A stretch of 64,000 bases of DNA from Lacrimispora xylanolytica (lineage in GTDB: Bacteria; Bacillota; Clostridia; Lachnospirales; Lachnospiraceae): positions 2,341,001 through 2,405,000 of the forward strand of contig NZ_CP113524.1 in NCBI RefSeq assembly GCF_026723765.1. Reading direction: 5' to 3'. The notes beneath the pieces are model-generated. The model was not told where the DNA came from. It saw only the letters and a list, made by a program, of their open reading frames with translations, and did no database searches. Numbering within the stretch: position 1 is the first letter of the stretch; each line of letters starts with the position of its first letter. The position numbers and the translations under genes were made by a program. Below, one piece after another: positions 7,987 to 17,416 of the stretch.

Positions 7987-9002
7987 TGTTTAAATTTCTC
8001 CGGATAGAAGAACTCTGCAAAGCTTTTGCACGCGCTGGCTGACCGGATATTCTGCATAACCGTTACCAGAGGAACCGTTAAGTAAGCCTTATTTTTAACA
8101 GCTGTAACATCAGCAAGTGCTGGATTATTATTCATAAAATCCATTTTTTCCTCCATGGTCTGCTGGCCGTAATCATTAAAGATAATAATATCAGGATTTG
8201 TTTTCACAAGCGTTTCCACGCTGGTGTTGAACCAACGGGAGTCAGCCATATTTCTGGTTGCGTTAATGCCACCTGCCAGTTCAATTAAGTTGCTTTGCAA
8301 GCCAGCTGATGTAGTATATATTTCATTTCCCTTAAAGCTGTCCATGACAAAGACCTTTACTTTGTCCGTTTCCTCAATATCAGAGACAGCGGACTGTATA
8401 TCGGTGATTTCCTTTTTCATCTTATCAATCAAAGCCGAAGCCCTGTCTTCTACCTTAAATATTTTACCAAGGTTTTCAATGTCGGTATAAACATCCTCTA
8501 TGGTTTCGTCTTTTACAAGGGTGCCGGTAATGGTATAGCAGTTCACGCCTTTGTTGCCGAACATATCGTAGGTTCCCCATTTGCTTTCCTGAAAGGAACT
8601 GATTTGTCCAATTACAAGGTCTGCTTCCAGAGCCACAGCGTTCTCATGTGAGACCTCTATTTCAGGTATGGGGGCAAACTCATCCGCCAGCTCCGGCAGA
8701 GGGGTTTCTGCCTTACTGGCTGGTACATTTCTTCCTGCTATATAATCTTTTAATCCAAGCATTACCATGTTTTCAGCACTGTATAAATTACAGCAAAGTA
8801 CTTTCTGGGGCATGGAGGTAAAGGTAATAGTCCTTTCACCATTTTGAATTACTACTACGCCATACGCTTCCTTTTGCTGACCAGCTGTTTCTGCTATGGA
8901 ACCTGATGTTTCGGCCTGTTTACTGCCTGATGGTGCTGCTGTAGAACACCCTGTCACAGAAAGGACTATGGCGGCTGCAAGTGCAATTAATCTTTTTTTC
9001 AT
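7983..9002 (-). CDS. btuF: Cobalamin-type ABC importer, substrate-binding lipoprotein
   Basis: 339 residues from the ATG at 9002, chosen because GAGGAGA lies 8 nt before it; a TTG 15 nt upstream overlaps that site. Seen: a lipoprotein signal peptide with lipobox SVTGC (Cys about 19), a Ser/Thr/Gln-rich linker, then a class III (BtuF/FhuD-like) binding domain with VLCCNLYSAENMVMLGL and DLVIGQ. Anchored outside the membrane, it delivers ligand to the permease. First gene behind the riboswitch. Confidence 0.87.
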   Translation of the reverse strand: MKKRLIALAAAIVLSVTGCSTAAPSGSKQAETSGSIAETAGQQKEAYGVVVIQNGERTITFTSMPQKVLCCNLYSAENMVMLGLKDYIAGRNVPASKAETPLPELADEFAPIPEIEVSHENAVALEADLVIGQISSFQESKWGTYDMFGNKGVNCYTITGTLVKDETIEDVYTDIENLGKIFKVEDRASALIDKMKKEITDIQSAVSDIEETDKVKVFVMDSFKGNEIYTTSAGLQSNLIELAGGINATRNMADSRWFNTSVETLVKTNPDIIIFNDYGQQTMEEKMDFMNNNPALADVTAVKNKAYLTVPLVTVMQNIRSASACKSFAEFFYPEKFKQ

Positions 9003-9089
9003 CTTTTGTCTCCTCAACCTCTGTTATTTTCTGATTTCATAATTTTCATAGAACTCCGCCTTGATGGTTCCTGCTAAGAACAAGGAGAT

Positions 9090-9137
9090 CACAAAAGAAA
9101 AACCCCTGATATCTGCCTTTACGCAAATACTAGGGGT
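9090..9137 (-). terminator. Riboswitch expression-platform terminator
   Basis: ACCCCT (complement of 9132-9137) through AGGGGT (complement of 9102-9107) form a long imperfect hairpin including GTATTTGC / GGCAGATAT. On the minus strand it is followed by TTTTTCTTTTG. It lies between the cobalamin aptamer and the binding-protein start, where a ligand-controlled terminator is expected. Confidence 0.8.
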
Positions 9138-9239
9138 ATTTTACCATGAACAACAAACCGCCATCAGGTACACCAATAATGTCCTGTCTGTAACTGACAC
9201 GATTTTTATAAAGCTGTTCCCATCGTCATCCGCGAGGAA

Positions 9240-9447
9240 ATCACAATAAAATACGGCAGTTCTTCTGACTTAAGCGTTCCGAATCTTTCTTCAGCGGTTT
9301 TTTTACCTTCCCAAGATTGCTCTCAGTGGTTGAATGATTCACAAAAAACCTACGCTATCACAGCAGCGGGACTATGCAGGAATCTCACCTGACTTCTCTA
9401 TTAATCGGCAGAGGGCCGAACCGTATTTCTTCCTATGTAATTTGAAA
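9240..9447 (-). ncRNA. Cobalamin (B12) riboswitch aptamer
   Basis: Read on the minus strand. Conserved blocks appear in the expected order: GGTGAGATTCCTGC, then CCCGCTGCTGTGATAGCG, then CCACTGAGAGC with TTGGGAAGG, and the B12 box AAGTCAGAAGAACTGCCG at about 9251-9270. A terminator hairpin follows. Known: this class represses corrinoid uptake or synthesis genes when adenosyl- or aqua-cobalamin is abundant. It is what identifies the downstream ABC system as a corrinoid importer. Confidence 0.92.
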
Positions 9448-9456
9448 CTCATAGGT

Positions 9457-9485
9457 ATAATATCTTACTTCTACCATAAAGTCAA
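9457..9485 (-). promoter_or_regulatory. Sigma-A promoter of the riboswitch-btu operon
   Basis: On the minus strand, TTGACT (9485-9480), a 17-nt spacer and TATTAT (9462-9457) place the transcript start near 9450, just ahead of the aptamer. It lies directly after the stop codon of the chemoreceptor gene. Confidence 0.8.
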
Positions 9486-9491
9486 GACAAT

Positions 9492-11291
9492 CTAATACTT
9501 TCCATATGCAGTATCACCGTCTTCATAGAGGTGGCTTTCCGGCTCATGGGTTTCACTCATTCCCTTATTGGTGTTTAAGGAAAGCTTAAATTTAGACAGC
9601 TCTCCCCGAAGAATCTGAGCCTGGGCAGTGAGCTCCTCGCTGGAAGCTGAGCTTTCTTCTGCCGTTGCAGCATTATTTTGAACCACAGAGGATACCTGAG
9701 ATAAGCCCTGATTGATTTGAACGATGGCATTGGTCTGATCCTGTGAATCTGCTTCAATTTCTTTGATTGCCTCATCCACCATAGCCGCTTTTTCCGCAAC
9801 ATCATTTAATAGCTCGAGGGTCTGACTTGCTATTTTTTCTCCCTCTGCAACCTTCCTATTAGACTGTTGAATCAGCTCTGCCGTCTGCTTTGCTGCTTCT
9901 GCAGACTTAGCTGCCAGATTTCTCACCTCGTCGGCAACCACTGCAAAGCCTTTTCCCGCTTCCCCTGCCCTTGCTGCTTCTACCGCTGCATTGAGAGCCA
10001 GAATGTTTGTCTGGAAGGCAATGTCTTCCACCAGCTTTGTTACCTTGGAAATTTCCTCGGAAGATTGGATGATCTCCTTCATTGCAGCATTCAAGTTCTT
10101 CATATGATCGTTGCTTTCATATACACCCTCTCCTGCCTGAGCCACATATTCCGTTGCTTTACGAACAGAGACTGTATTCTTTTCTGCTTTTTCTGTTACG
10201 CTCTGAATCGCCGCCGTTAATTCTTCCACAGTGGCAGCCTGCTCTGTAGCCCCGGATGCAAGTGCCTGGGAAGCATCTGCCACCTGACCGGCACCGGAAC
10301 TCACCTGATCCGCTGATGTTGATATAACCAGCATGGTAGAATTAAGTGCCTCTGTGGTTTTTAAAAGGGACTGCTTGATTACTGCAAAATCACCCATATA
10401 GTCGAGATCAATGGAAATACACATATCCCCTCTGGAAAGGCGGGACAATTTATCAATAATGTCCTCAATATATGTAGTGAGTCTGGCATTTGTCTCCCGA
10501 ATGTTCAACGCCATCCGGCCCAGCTCGTCGTCGCTTTCGTATTGAACCTGTTTATGAAGATTGCCTTTTGCCATTTCTTTGTAGACCTCTTGGATTTCAG
10601 TCACAGGAATCAGGATTGCACGGACCAGCACATATATAACACCAATGGTTGCTGCTATGGCGCTGAGTAAAACAATCGCAAGTATGATCCAGGCATTGGA
10701 TACAATGGTTTTAGCTGTCTTACTCTGAAGGGCTTCCTTCTGATCTCCTACTGCATTCATATCATCCATGATCTTTGCAATCTTATTAAACGTAGGTACA
10801 AATTCATTTTGGAACAGCTCATAGGCGGCTTTGGTATCTTTTTTTGAAGGATCCTTAATCATGTCAATGATCTTCATTCTTGCTGCCTCTGCCTCAGTTA
10901 CATACTGCGTGATCTGCGCAATATTCTCATCGTTGGCTTTGCTTCGCTGATGGGAGGCAAAATACTCCATATTGGTTTTAAACCCATCTACGCTCTCATT
11001 GGATAAGTCAAGGGAAGCCTGATAATCTTTCCCGGCAGACTTATCTAAAATCGCCATTAAAAGGTAACGCTGTACAGAGTACATATCAACCTGTGCTGAC
11101 AGATTGCGGCTGGTCAGGGGATAGGTGAATCTGGAGTACATCTCCACCTGCTTTCCGATGCTGGAAATACTTTTTGCTGAGGTGCCCAGAGATAAGAGCA
11201 GGATAACAAACAAAATACCAAATCCCACTGCAAGCTTCCATTTCACCGGCAATCGTTTCATATACACCTTAGCCGCCTTTTTTTCATTCAT
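9492..11291 (-). CDS. Methyl-accepting chemotaxis protein
   Basis: 599 residues. The ATG at 11291 follows GGGAGG by 7 nt; an ATG 15 nt upstream contains that site and is rejected. Seen: a membrane segment near residues 20-45, a helical extracellular four-helix-bundle sensor (about 45-200), a second membrane segment (about 205-230), a HAMP domain, and a long cytoplasmic signalling coiled coil. The hairpin tip has [20 protein letters not shown] and [13 protein letters not shown]. Gln/Glu-rich methylation helices flank it. It passes ligand signals to CheA/CheW. No chemotaxis genes neighbour it, so it is an orphan receptor with unknown ligand. Confidence 0.93.
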   Translation of the reverse strand: MNEKKAAKVYMKRLPVKWKLAVGFGILFVILLLSLGTSAKSISSIGKQVEMYSRFTYPLTSRNLSAQVDMYSVQRYLLMAILDKSAGKDYQASLDLSNESVDGFKTNMEYFASHQRSKANDENIAQITQYVTEAEAARMKIIDMIKDPSKKDTKAAYELFQNEFVPTFNKIAKIMDDMNAVGDQKEALQSKTAKTIVSNAWIILAIVLLSAIAATIGVIYVLVRAILIPVTEIQEVYKEMAKGNLHKQVQYESDDELGRMALNIRETNARLTTYIEDIIDKLSRLSRGDMCISIDLDYMGDFAVIKQSLLKTTEALNSTMLVISTSADQVSSGAGQVADASQALASGATEQAATVEELTAAIQSVTEKAEKNTVSVRKATEYVAQAGEGVYESNDHMKNLNAAMKEIIQSSEEISKVTKLVEDIAFQTNILALNAAVEAARAGEAGKGFAVVADEVRNLAAKSAEAAKQTAELIQQSNRKVAEGEKIASQTLELLNDVAEKAAMVDEAIKEIEADSQDQTNAIVQINQGLSQVSSVVQNNAATAEESSASSEELTAQAQILRGELSKFKLSLNTNKGMSETHEPESHLYEDGDTAYGKY

Positions 11292-11440
11292 AATGATACC
11301 TCCCATTTGTAAATTATAATGAAACCGTCTCTTTCCTTCCGTAGTAACAACTGGGATCCTGCCATTTTATCAGGTTATTCCTGCTCATTGTCTTTAGTAA
11401 AAAAGTAAACGATTTACTTTCAGATTTCAAAAGTAAATGA

Positions 11441-11947
11441 TTATGATAATTCGCGGATCACCATTGGTGCCGCTGTTAAAAACCAGACCGTATACAGATG
11501 AGGGCTTGTCACAAGGCTTTTTGACAGCTCATCTACATCTACCCACGCCACATCCATAATTTCCTTTGGATCGGGGGATACCTTGCCTTCGTATTCCCCT
11601 AAGAATACATGATCATATTCGTATTCATAGAGATTCTGTTCAAACTGGTGATAATAAATAAACTGACCGATTTCCTTACAGGGACATACGGCTCCCACTT
11701 CCTCATTAAGACGCCTTCTAACAGCGTCATCAAGAGCTTCCCCATATCGGGGATGAGAGCAGCATGCATTGGTCCACAGCCCGCCGGAATGATACTTATT
11801 CCTGGCACGCTGCTGAAGAAGCAGCTTCCCATCCCGATATAAGAATACAGAAAATGCTCTGTGGAGGAGTCCTTCCTTATGACATATTTCCTTTGTAGCC
11901 TTACCAACCGGCTGATCCAGAACATCAACGCATATTAGCTCATCCAT
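11441..11947 (-). CDS. idi: Isopentenyl-diphosphate delta-isomerase, type 1 (NUDIX)
   Basis: 168 residues from the ATG at 11947 (TTGGAG precedes it). An upstream alternative would overlap the previous gene. Seen: HRAFSVFLY, the catalytic Cys in TNACCSHPR, and the NUDIX-type metal site RRRLNEEVG. It interconverts isopentenyl and dimethylallyl diphosphate. It sits 16 nt behind lpdD at the end of the decarboxylase operon. UbiX needs a dimethylallyl group to build prenyl-FMN, so a local supply of the prenyl donor is a natural role here (inference). Confidence 0.92.
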   Translation of the reverse strand: MDELICVDVLDQPVGKATKEICHKEGLLHRAFSVFLYRDGKLLLQQRARNKYHSGGLWTNACCSHPRYGEALDDAVRRRLNEEVGAVCPCKEIGQFIYYHQFEQNLYEYEYDHVFLGEYEGKVSPDPKEIMDVAWVDVDELSKSLVTSPHLYTVWFLTAAPMVIRELS

Positions 11948-11963
11948 ATTAACTCCAATCCAT

Positions 11964-12341
11964 TTATAGATATTTTTGAAGAAACACATCTACGCCTTCA
12001 TCCACATTGGTGCATATCAGCTCAATTTCCTCAGGAGTTGCATTTTCCACATGGATTCCCAGGCTGACAGATACCGGCTCCCCGGATGCGATGCAGATCT
12101 TTTTTGCGATTCTCTGAGCGAGCTCCGCATCCTTATGCCCTGGAACGGTAATGGTCCAGAGATCACATTTTGATAAGGTTCTGCCATGCATCTCAATTCC
12201 AGGGGAAGCCAGGGCGACCCCTCCCAGATGTGGTTTATCCCCACCTCTTACAAACACAGCAAGTCCGGCCCCATTGGTATCATGGACACTAATATTCACA
12301 ATGTATTTTCCATTTCCATAGGTTTCAGTTATCATAGTCAT
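11964..12341 (-). CDS. lpdD: LpdD-like prenylated-flavin chaperone
   Basis: 125 residues. Seen: an N-terminal beta-rich segment with FVRGGDKPHLGGVALASPG, a following TITVPGHKDAELAQRIAKKI, and SVSLGIHVENATPEEI. These match the small LpdD family found beside gallate and protocatechuate decarboxylases. Known: LpdD proteins are associated with prenyl-FMN handling for UbiD enzymes. It is located between ubiX and idi with short gaps, which supports a role in loading cofactor into the UbiD-type subunit. Confidence 0.78.
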   Translation of the reverse strand: MTMITETYGNGKYIVNISVHDTNGAGLAVFVRGGDKPHLGGVALASPGIEMHGRTLSKCDLWTITVPGHKDAELAQRIAKKICIASGEPVSVSLGIHVENATPEEIELICTNVDEGVDVFLQKYL

Positions 12342-12365
12342 ACTGCCTTTCTTTATACGATGGTC

Positions 12366-12929
12366 TTAATGTATTCCGTTCCAGGGAATAAAGCTTTTAT
12401 GATTGATACCAAACTGCATCAGCGTTTTTCCTATTACATGATTGATCTGGTCATCAAGGGATTGCGGGTTATTGTAAAATGTCAGCATTGGGGGCATAAT
12501 GGTACAGCCTAAATCAGCTGCTGACTGCATATTGCGAAGATGCAGCTTGCTTAAAGGCATTTCTCTGGTACAAAGTATAACCTTTCTGTTCTCCTTGATA
12601 CAAACATCCGCAGCACGAATCAGTAAATTGTCCGTATATCCGCTTACAATACCCGCCAGAGTTTTCATACTGCAGGGCATAACGATCATGCCGTCGGTTT
12701 GGTAGGAGCCGCTGGAAATGGCGGCTGCCAGATTATGTACATCATAATACTGATCTGCATTGTCTAGCAGAAGCTGAAATGGCAGATCTGTTTCCAGCTC
12801 CCAATTTAATTTTGCATAATCGGATACCACAAGGTGTGTTTCACAGCCCTCCACTTCCTTTAAGGCTTTTAGCAGATAATAACTCATGATAACACCGGTA
12901 GCACCAGATACTCCAATAATGATTCGCAT
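12366..12929 (-). CDS. ubiX: UbiX flavin prenyltransferase
   Basis: 187 residues. The ATG at 12929 has GAGG 9 nt before it, and the longer frame adds a non-conserved N terminus. Seen: the flavin-binding GVSGATG, the MPCSMKTLAGI loop and the REMPLS motif. It attaches a dimethylallyl group to reduced FMN, forming prenyl-FMN for UbiD-family decarboxylases. In subunit-type operons it is called subunit B. It lies 26 nt after the permease gene. Confidence 0.95.
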   Translation of the reverse strand: MRIIIGVSGATGVIMSYYLLKALKEVEGCETHLVVSDYAKLNWELETDLPFQLLLDNADQYYDVHNLAAAISSGSYQTDGMIVMPCSMKTLAGIVSGYTDNLLIRAADVCIKENRKVILCTREMPLSKLHLRNMQSAADLGCTIMPPMLTFYNNPQSLDDQINHVIGKTLMQFGINHKSFIPWNGIH

Positions 12930-12955
12930 GGATACAACCTCATTCCTATTTTTTC

Positions 12956-14338
12956 TTATACAAGGCCAAGTACGGTAAACCACATCACTGCAAAGATAAC
13001 TGTGAGAAATACGGGAATCAGCAACGGAATTCCCATTTTCATGACTTCCTTTTGGGTATACATTCCGTTTTCTTCCCCTTGTCCCACCAGGATATTAAGA
13101 TGATGGAACGGCATGATGTAGTGAGTATAGACTGCCAGGTAGATAATGGCCGCAATCACGAAAGGATCAATTCCCAGTGCATTGGTACATACGAGAATAG
13201 CCGGAACAGCCACCCCCATTGCCGCAATGACCGAGCCGATGAACATGTGAATTACAATTGCAATCCCACCAATCAATACTGCCAGTATAAAGATGTTCTC
13301 CGGCAGCTTGTCAGGCAGCAAGGTAACCGCCAGCCAGTCGTTAAGACCAGTCGCTGCCCCAACCTTTCCGATTGCCATTGCAGCTGTTAAGAATACAAGA
13401 ACATGAACTGGTACATCTCCCCATTCCTTTGGCGTGAGTACATTGCCAATGACAGGAAGGGAAAGACACATGGCAACAGCCAGAGTTACCCAGCCGATAT
13501 CCAGCCCAGTGATGCCGTTGGTAACCCATAAGGCAATGGCTATGAGAATCCACACCAATGTCCGTATCTCTTTCTCGCTGATCCTGCCAAGATCGGTCTT
13601 GGCTTTCCGTACTTCCTCAAAATCCATGGTGACTTCCCTGGTCGGTTTAAACAGAACAAGAATCAGAAAAAGATTCATTAAACTTAAAAAAACAGCAGGA
13701 GGACCAATGATCACAAGCCAGGTGATAAAATTAATATTGCTGGAGGTAGAATAGCTGACCACCAACGGATTTATAATGGAATCACCAGTCATAAAGATCA
13801 AAGATACTGGTACAGACGCCGCAAAAACAGTAAAGCCTACTTTAACAGCATCCTCCTTTGGCATCTTTGCAGCCTTTATAATTACTGTCATCACCGACAT
13901 AATCAGAAAGGCTCTGGACCATGGGTTTGGAATCAGGAGGGATAAAATAAGTGTGAGTACGAAGATTCCAATAATAATACTTCTCCATGATCTAACAAAT
14001 TTTAAGATGTACATATAAGAGATGCGCTCGCCCAAACCAGATTTTTTTACCGCATTGGCTATCATATAGGCACCGATTACCAGCCAAAGGGTCGAGCCGG
14101 TCCAGCTTGCAAAAATAACCTTTGTATCCGCCAGCTTTAAGAGGCATAAACAAACAACATAGAATCCCCCTACATATCCGGACTGGGCCACCTGCGTGGC
14201 CCACCAGACAACGGTCATAAGCGTTAATCCAAGAAAAATACGACCTTCCCTTGCCAGTCCCTCTAAAGGTAGAAATAAGACGATGGCAAGAACGAGGATA
14301 CCGCCGAAAAAACCAAGGATCTGTTTATTCCATTTCAT
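12956..14338 (-). CDS. SLC13/DASS-type anion permease of the decarboxylase operon
   Basis: 460 residues from the ATG at 14338 (AAGGAG 8 nt upstream). About 11-12 membrane segments are visible. Seen: FTVFAASVPVSLIFMTGDSIINPLVVSYS-like region (quoted in part: SVPVSLIFMTGDS), and the late IYLAVYTHYIMPFHHLNILVG stretch resembling the second substrate loop of divalent-anion/Na+ symporters. Inferred: import of an aromatic or hydroxy-acid that the UbiD-type enzyme decarboxylates, or exchange with product. The substrate cannot be read from sequence. Confidence 0.8.
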   Translation of the reverse strand: MKWNKQILGFFGGILVLAIVLFLPLEGLAREGRIFLGLTLMTVVWWATQVAQSGYVGGFYVVCLCLLKLADTKVIFASWTGSTLWLVIGAYMIANAVKKSGLGERISYMYILKFVRSWRSIIIGIFVLTLILSLLIPNPWSRAFLIMSVMTVIIKAAKMPKEDAVKVGFTVFAASVPVSLIFMTGDSIINPLVVSYSTSSNINFITWLVIIGPPAVFLSLMNLFLILVLFKPTREVTMDFEEVRKAKTDLGRISEKEIRTLVWILIAIALWVTNGITGLDIGWVTLAVAMCLSLPVIGNVLTPKEWGDVPVHVLVFLTAAMAIGKVGAATGLNDWLAVTLLPDKLPENIFILAVLIGGIAIVIHMFIGSVIAAMGVAVPAILVCTNALGIDPFVIAAIIYLAVYTHYIMPFHHLNILVGQGEENGMYTQKEVMKMGIPLLIPVFLTVIFAVMWFTVLGLV

Positions 14339-14391
14339 AGCAAACACTCCTTTCTATTCTAAGGCATTGCATAAAGATATTCCCTGTTCGT

Positions 14392-14598
14392 TTACTTATC
14401 CAGGGGCGGAATCGGTGGAATCATAGGCAGATGGTCAATCTGCTCTTTCGTCAATTTAAATTTTTCGTGTACAACCGGAGTCTCTGTGGACCGCCAGGAA
14501 TAAAAACAATCCATACATTCATAAACCTCCCACACATTCCCTACGGGTGAGGTTGCAATTATTTCGATTTTATTGCCGTCACAGCGTGGACATTTCAT
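14392..14598 (-). CDS. Hydroxyarylic acid decarboxylase, small zinc-ribbon subunit (subunit D type)
   Basis: 68 residues. Two CXXC pairs, CPRC at residues 3-6 and CMDC near 29-32, can bind one zinc, followed by FYSWRSTET and a proline-rich tail. Known: proteins of this size (BsdD/VdcD/YclD) accompany non-oxidative hydroxyarylic acid decarboxylases as a third subunit of unclear role. It sits 26 nt after the UbiD-type gene, exactly where subunit D usually lies. Confidence 0.85.
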   Translation of the reverse strand: MKCPRCDGNKIEIIATSPVGNVWEVYECMDCFYSWRSTETPVVHEKFKLTKEQIDHLPMIPPIPPLDK

Positions 14599-14624
14599 AG
14601 TTCTTTGCTCCTTCCATTATGGTC

Positions 14625-16064
14625 TTACATCTTTGCCATCAGTTCGCGAATCAAGGTCTCATATTTTTCATAACCCACAGGAGGCTCCAAAAGCTCTACT
14701 TCACGTGGATTGGGTTCCGGATCCTTTGGTGTGGTAGCATCGATAATCAGCTTGGAATGCATACCTGCCGGGAAGGAAGATGGATCAAGAGGCATTCCAG
14801 GACAGTTAGGTATGACTACCACATCCTTATCCGGACGTACTCTTGTTGTCATGGCCCACATTACCTGGGGCAGATTAAAGGGATCCACAAATTCATCTAC
14901 GATGATGATGATCTTACTGTAAGAGCCTCCATGGGGTGTAGAAAGCAGACGGAAGGCGACCTCCTTGCCAAAGCCTCCGAAACGTACCTTGGTAGAGATG
15001 ATACAGCCAATTCCATGGGTGTACATGGCGTTAACGGCCTGGACTTCTGGGAAATCCCGCTTGATCTGCTGGTATAGGGGAACCGATGTGTTAAGAGCCA
15101 TAAGGTAATCAATCTCCGTCCAGGGAATACCCAGATACAGATTTTCAAAAATGGGATTGGTCCGGTGAGTTACATGGGTAATGGTAATCACACACTGACG
15201 GCGGGAACCGGAATAAGAGCCTGGAAATTCACCAAAAGGTCCTTCGACTTCCCGAACTCGCGGTTCGATATAGCCTTCCAGTACCACCTCTGATCCGGCG
15301 GGAACGTATAGATTATCATAAAGATCTGATTTTACAATTTGAGTGGGAACCCCATCTTGAAGTGCGCCGACAAATTCATACTCATTTTGTGTATACATGA
15401 CTGGTGTTGAAGCCATATAGGTCACAAGAGGACTGTTGCCTACGGTAATACAGATAGGAACTCTCTCATTCTTTCGTTCGGCTGCCTCCAGCTGTATGGC
15501 AATATCATGAAAAGCAAGAGCCTGAATTCCCACACGGTTTTTTCCTTTGACCTGGATGCGGTAAGTACCTACGTTCAGTTTGTCAAAATTATCCGGCTCA
15601 TTGGGATCAGCAGTAATGATGGAAGCTTTTGAGAGGAAGAAACCGCTGTCCTGTTCATTGATCCGGTATAGGGGAAGTATTTCAAAAAGATTGATATCCT
15701 CTGGATTATCAATGGTATTCTCCTTGCAGGGCGCCTTATCCCGGTCCAGAATCTCAGGCTTTACAGGAAAGCTCTCCCATCTGCGGTTAATCTCATGAAA
15801 TTGTTCTTTTGTCGAAGCTGTTTTAGGCATACCAAGCATAAGGGCATGATTGGCCCAGGAACCATGTACATTGGTTACAACGCTGTAGGGATACCCTTTG
15901 ACTTTTTCAAATAGTACTGCCGGAGCATTCTCGATATTGGCCGCAGCTCTGCCAGCCGCTGCAATGTCAGGTTCTGGATTTACTTCTTCCTTAATACGAA
16001 CCAATTGACCGTTTTCTTCTAACGTGGAAAGAAAACTTCGCAAATCTTGATAAACGTTTGCCAT
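14625..16064 (-). CDS. UbiD-family prenyl-FMN decarboxylase, catalytic subunit (subunit C type)
   Basis: 479 residues, normal for the family, with GGAGG 7 nt before the ATG. Seen: GTYRIQVKGKNRVGIQ (prFMN/phosphate contact), HDIAIQLEAAE, the hallmark EGPFGEFPGSYSG carrying catalytic acidic residues, and a C-terminal CPGMPLDPS. Known: UbiD enzymes reversibly decarboxylate unsaturated and aromatic acids through a prenyl-FMN cycloaddition. With the zinc-ribbon subunit and UbiX this forms the three-part hydroxyarylic acid decarboxylase set (4-hydroxybenzoate, vanillate, protocatechuate or gallate type). First gene of the operon. Confidence 0.93.
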   Translation of the reverse strand: MANVYQDLRSFLSTLEENGQLVRIKEEVNPEPDIAAAGRAAANIENAPAVLFEKVKGYPYSVVTNVHGSWANHALMLGMPKTASTKEQFHEINRRWESFPVKPEILDRDKAPCKENTIDNPEDINLFEILPLYRINEQDSGFFLSKASIITADPNEPDNFDKLNVGTYRIQVKGKNRVGIQALAFHDIAIQLEAAERKNERVPICITVGNSPLVTYMASTPVMYTQNEYEFVGALQDGVPTQIVKSDLYDNLYVPAGSEVVLEGYIEPRVREVEGPFGEFPGSYSGSRRQCVITITHVTHRTNPIFENLYLGIPWTEIDYLMALNTSVPLYQQIKRDFPEVQAVNAMYTHGIGCIISTKVRFGGFGKEVAFRLLSTPHGGSYSKIIIIVDEFVDPFNLPQVMWAMTTRVRPDKDVVVIPNCPGMPLDPSSFPAGMHSKLIIDATTPKDPEPNPREVELLEPPVGYEKYETLIRELMAKM

Positions 16065-16498
16065 AACTCATCCTCCTGATCTTTTGTGACCTGTTTGCGG
16101 TTTCCAGGTGAAATACCACCAGTTTCTTCGATTATAGCATTTGAAGAAACCATGGCAATTCGAAAAGAAACGGGAGCATATTCCAAAACAGAAAGACGCA
16201 CTCCATATCGGCTCATTACATTTGGAGGAAATAACAAAAAAATAGGTTGAATTCAAAGAATAACAAATGAATTGTACTAAATTAGGTATAGTTGTATGTC
16301 ACTGTTTGTCGAATTTAATCACTTGGCCCTATTCTAAAATGTCAGCACAAATTAGTAAAATTGTATTTTCCTTCTGGTGATTCTGTATTATAATATGATC
16401 AATGACAAAATATCTTATAAAAAGACAATTTTTCATTATTTTATAACTACAAAAGATGCTTTATAGACCATATGAGGCAAAAGGGGGGGGCACCAATC
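16065..16498. promoter_or_regulatory. Divergent promoter region between the decarboxylase operon and its LysR regulator
   Basis: 434 bp without a supportable gene and strongly AT-rich. A TATAAT lies at 16388-16393 on the plus strand, and a TCGACA/TATACC pair (16-nt spacer) can be read on the minus strand near 16284-16312. An imperfect dyad TACTAAATTAGGTA at 16275-16288 could be a LysR site. None of these is strong enough to fix a start site. Confidence 0.45.
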
Positions 16499-17413
16499 AT
16501 GATCAGATGGATCGACGATTTTTTGGCATTGGCGGAGCACAAGAGTTTTTCTACAGCAGCTGATAGTATTTATATCTCACAATCAGCGTTATCAAAGCAT
16601 ATTAAAGCGATCGAAAATGAACTTGGTGTAGTATTGTTTGTAAGAAGCAACACAAAGGCAGAGCTAACGGAAGCGGGAAAAATATATTTAGAATACGCTC
16701 TTAACATACGGAATTTTTCCCATGAACTCCGGCTCAAACTAAATAAGTTTGGTATCTCTCCATGTATTTACCGCTTAAACATTGGGACAATCCCATGCTT
16801 GGCAGAAAGCGGAATCATGGAGCCGCTTCTGGATTTTCAAGAAACATACACCAACTATTCCGTTCAGATCTCGGAATCAGATCAAAGCTACCTGATGAAA
16901 CAGCTTACACAAAAGGAAATTGACGCTGCGATCTGCCGTACTGATTTATTGCCGGATAAAGGATATGACATCGTACCTCTTGTAACAGATGAGATGGTCC
17001 TCATTTGCAATAAGGATACATTTCCCTTTGAACAGGGAAGTGAAATCGATCTGGCTGGTTTTAAACCGGATCACGTATATACCATCTCTAAGAATTCAGA
17101 TATCTATAGATTAGCTAAAATGCAGTTAGATCAAATTGGATATAAAAAAGAAATATCAGGTACCGTTCCAAGACATATGATGATTTTTCCCATCCTGATT
17201 CAAAAGGGAGGCTGCGCCTTGCTGCCAAAGCAGTTGGCTAATCTCTATATGTTTCCCCAGCTTACATACTATCGGATCAGAGGTGCGGTCAAAACAGGCA
17301 TTGGACTTGTGAAGTTGTCTGCTAACGACGATAATCCCCAGTTATATGAAAAAACAAATGTATTACTGGATTTCTTTAAACAGATGAAAGAGAATAAGAA
17401 AGTAATGATGTGA
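16499..17413 (+). CDS. LysR-family transcriptional regulator
   Basis: 304 residues. The ATG at 16499 is preferred because a G-rich ribosome binding site (AAGGGGGGGG) lies 8 nt before it and inside the longer alternative. Seen: an N-terminal winged helix with ALAEHKSFSTAADSIYISQS and ALSKHIKAIENELGVVLFVR, and a C-terminal type-2 periplasmic-binding-like effector domain. Divergent from the decarboxylase operon, so it probably activates that operon in response to the aromatic substrate (inference from arrangement). Confidence 0.92.
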   Translation: MIRWIDDFLALAEHKSFSTAADSIYISQSALSKHIKAIENELGVVLFVRSNTKAELTEAGKIYLEYALNIRNFSHELRLKLNKFGISPCIYRLNIGTIPCLAESGIMEPLLDFQETYTNYSVQISESDQSYLMKQLTQKEIDAAICRTDLLPDKGYDIVPLVTDEMVLICNKDTFPFEQGSEIDLAGFKPDHVYTISKNSDIYRLAKMQLDQIGYKKEISGTVPRHMMIFPILIQKGGCALLPKQLANLYMFPQLTYYRIRGAVKTGIGLVKLSANDDNPQLYEKTNVLLDFFKQMKENKKVMM

Positions 17414-17416
17414 TAT

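Noticed and set aside
9061-9249. Plus-strand frame of 62 codons
   Set aside because: It lies across the cobalamin riboswitch terminator and part of the aptamer on the other strand, and its apparent protein has no domain character.
9867-10220. 117-codon plus-strand frame rich in Cys
   Set aside because: Antisense shadow of the highly conserved chemoreceptor signalling tip; Cys-rich shadows of Ala/Gln-rich coding sequence are expected.
13052-13390. 112-codon plus-strand frame inside the permease gene
   Set aside because: No ribosome binding site. The minus strand encodes a clear multi-span transporter over its full length.
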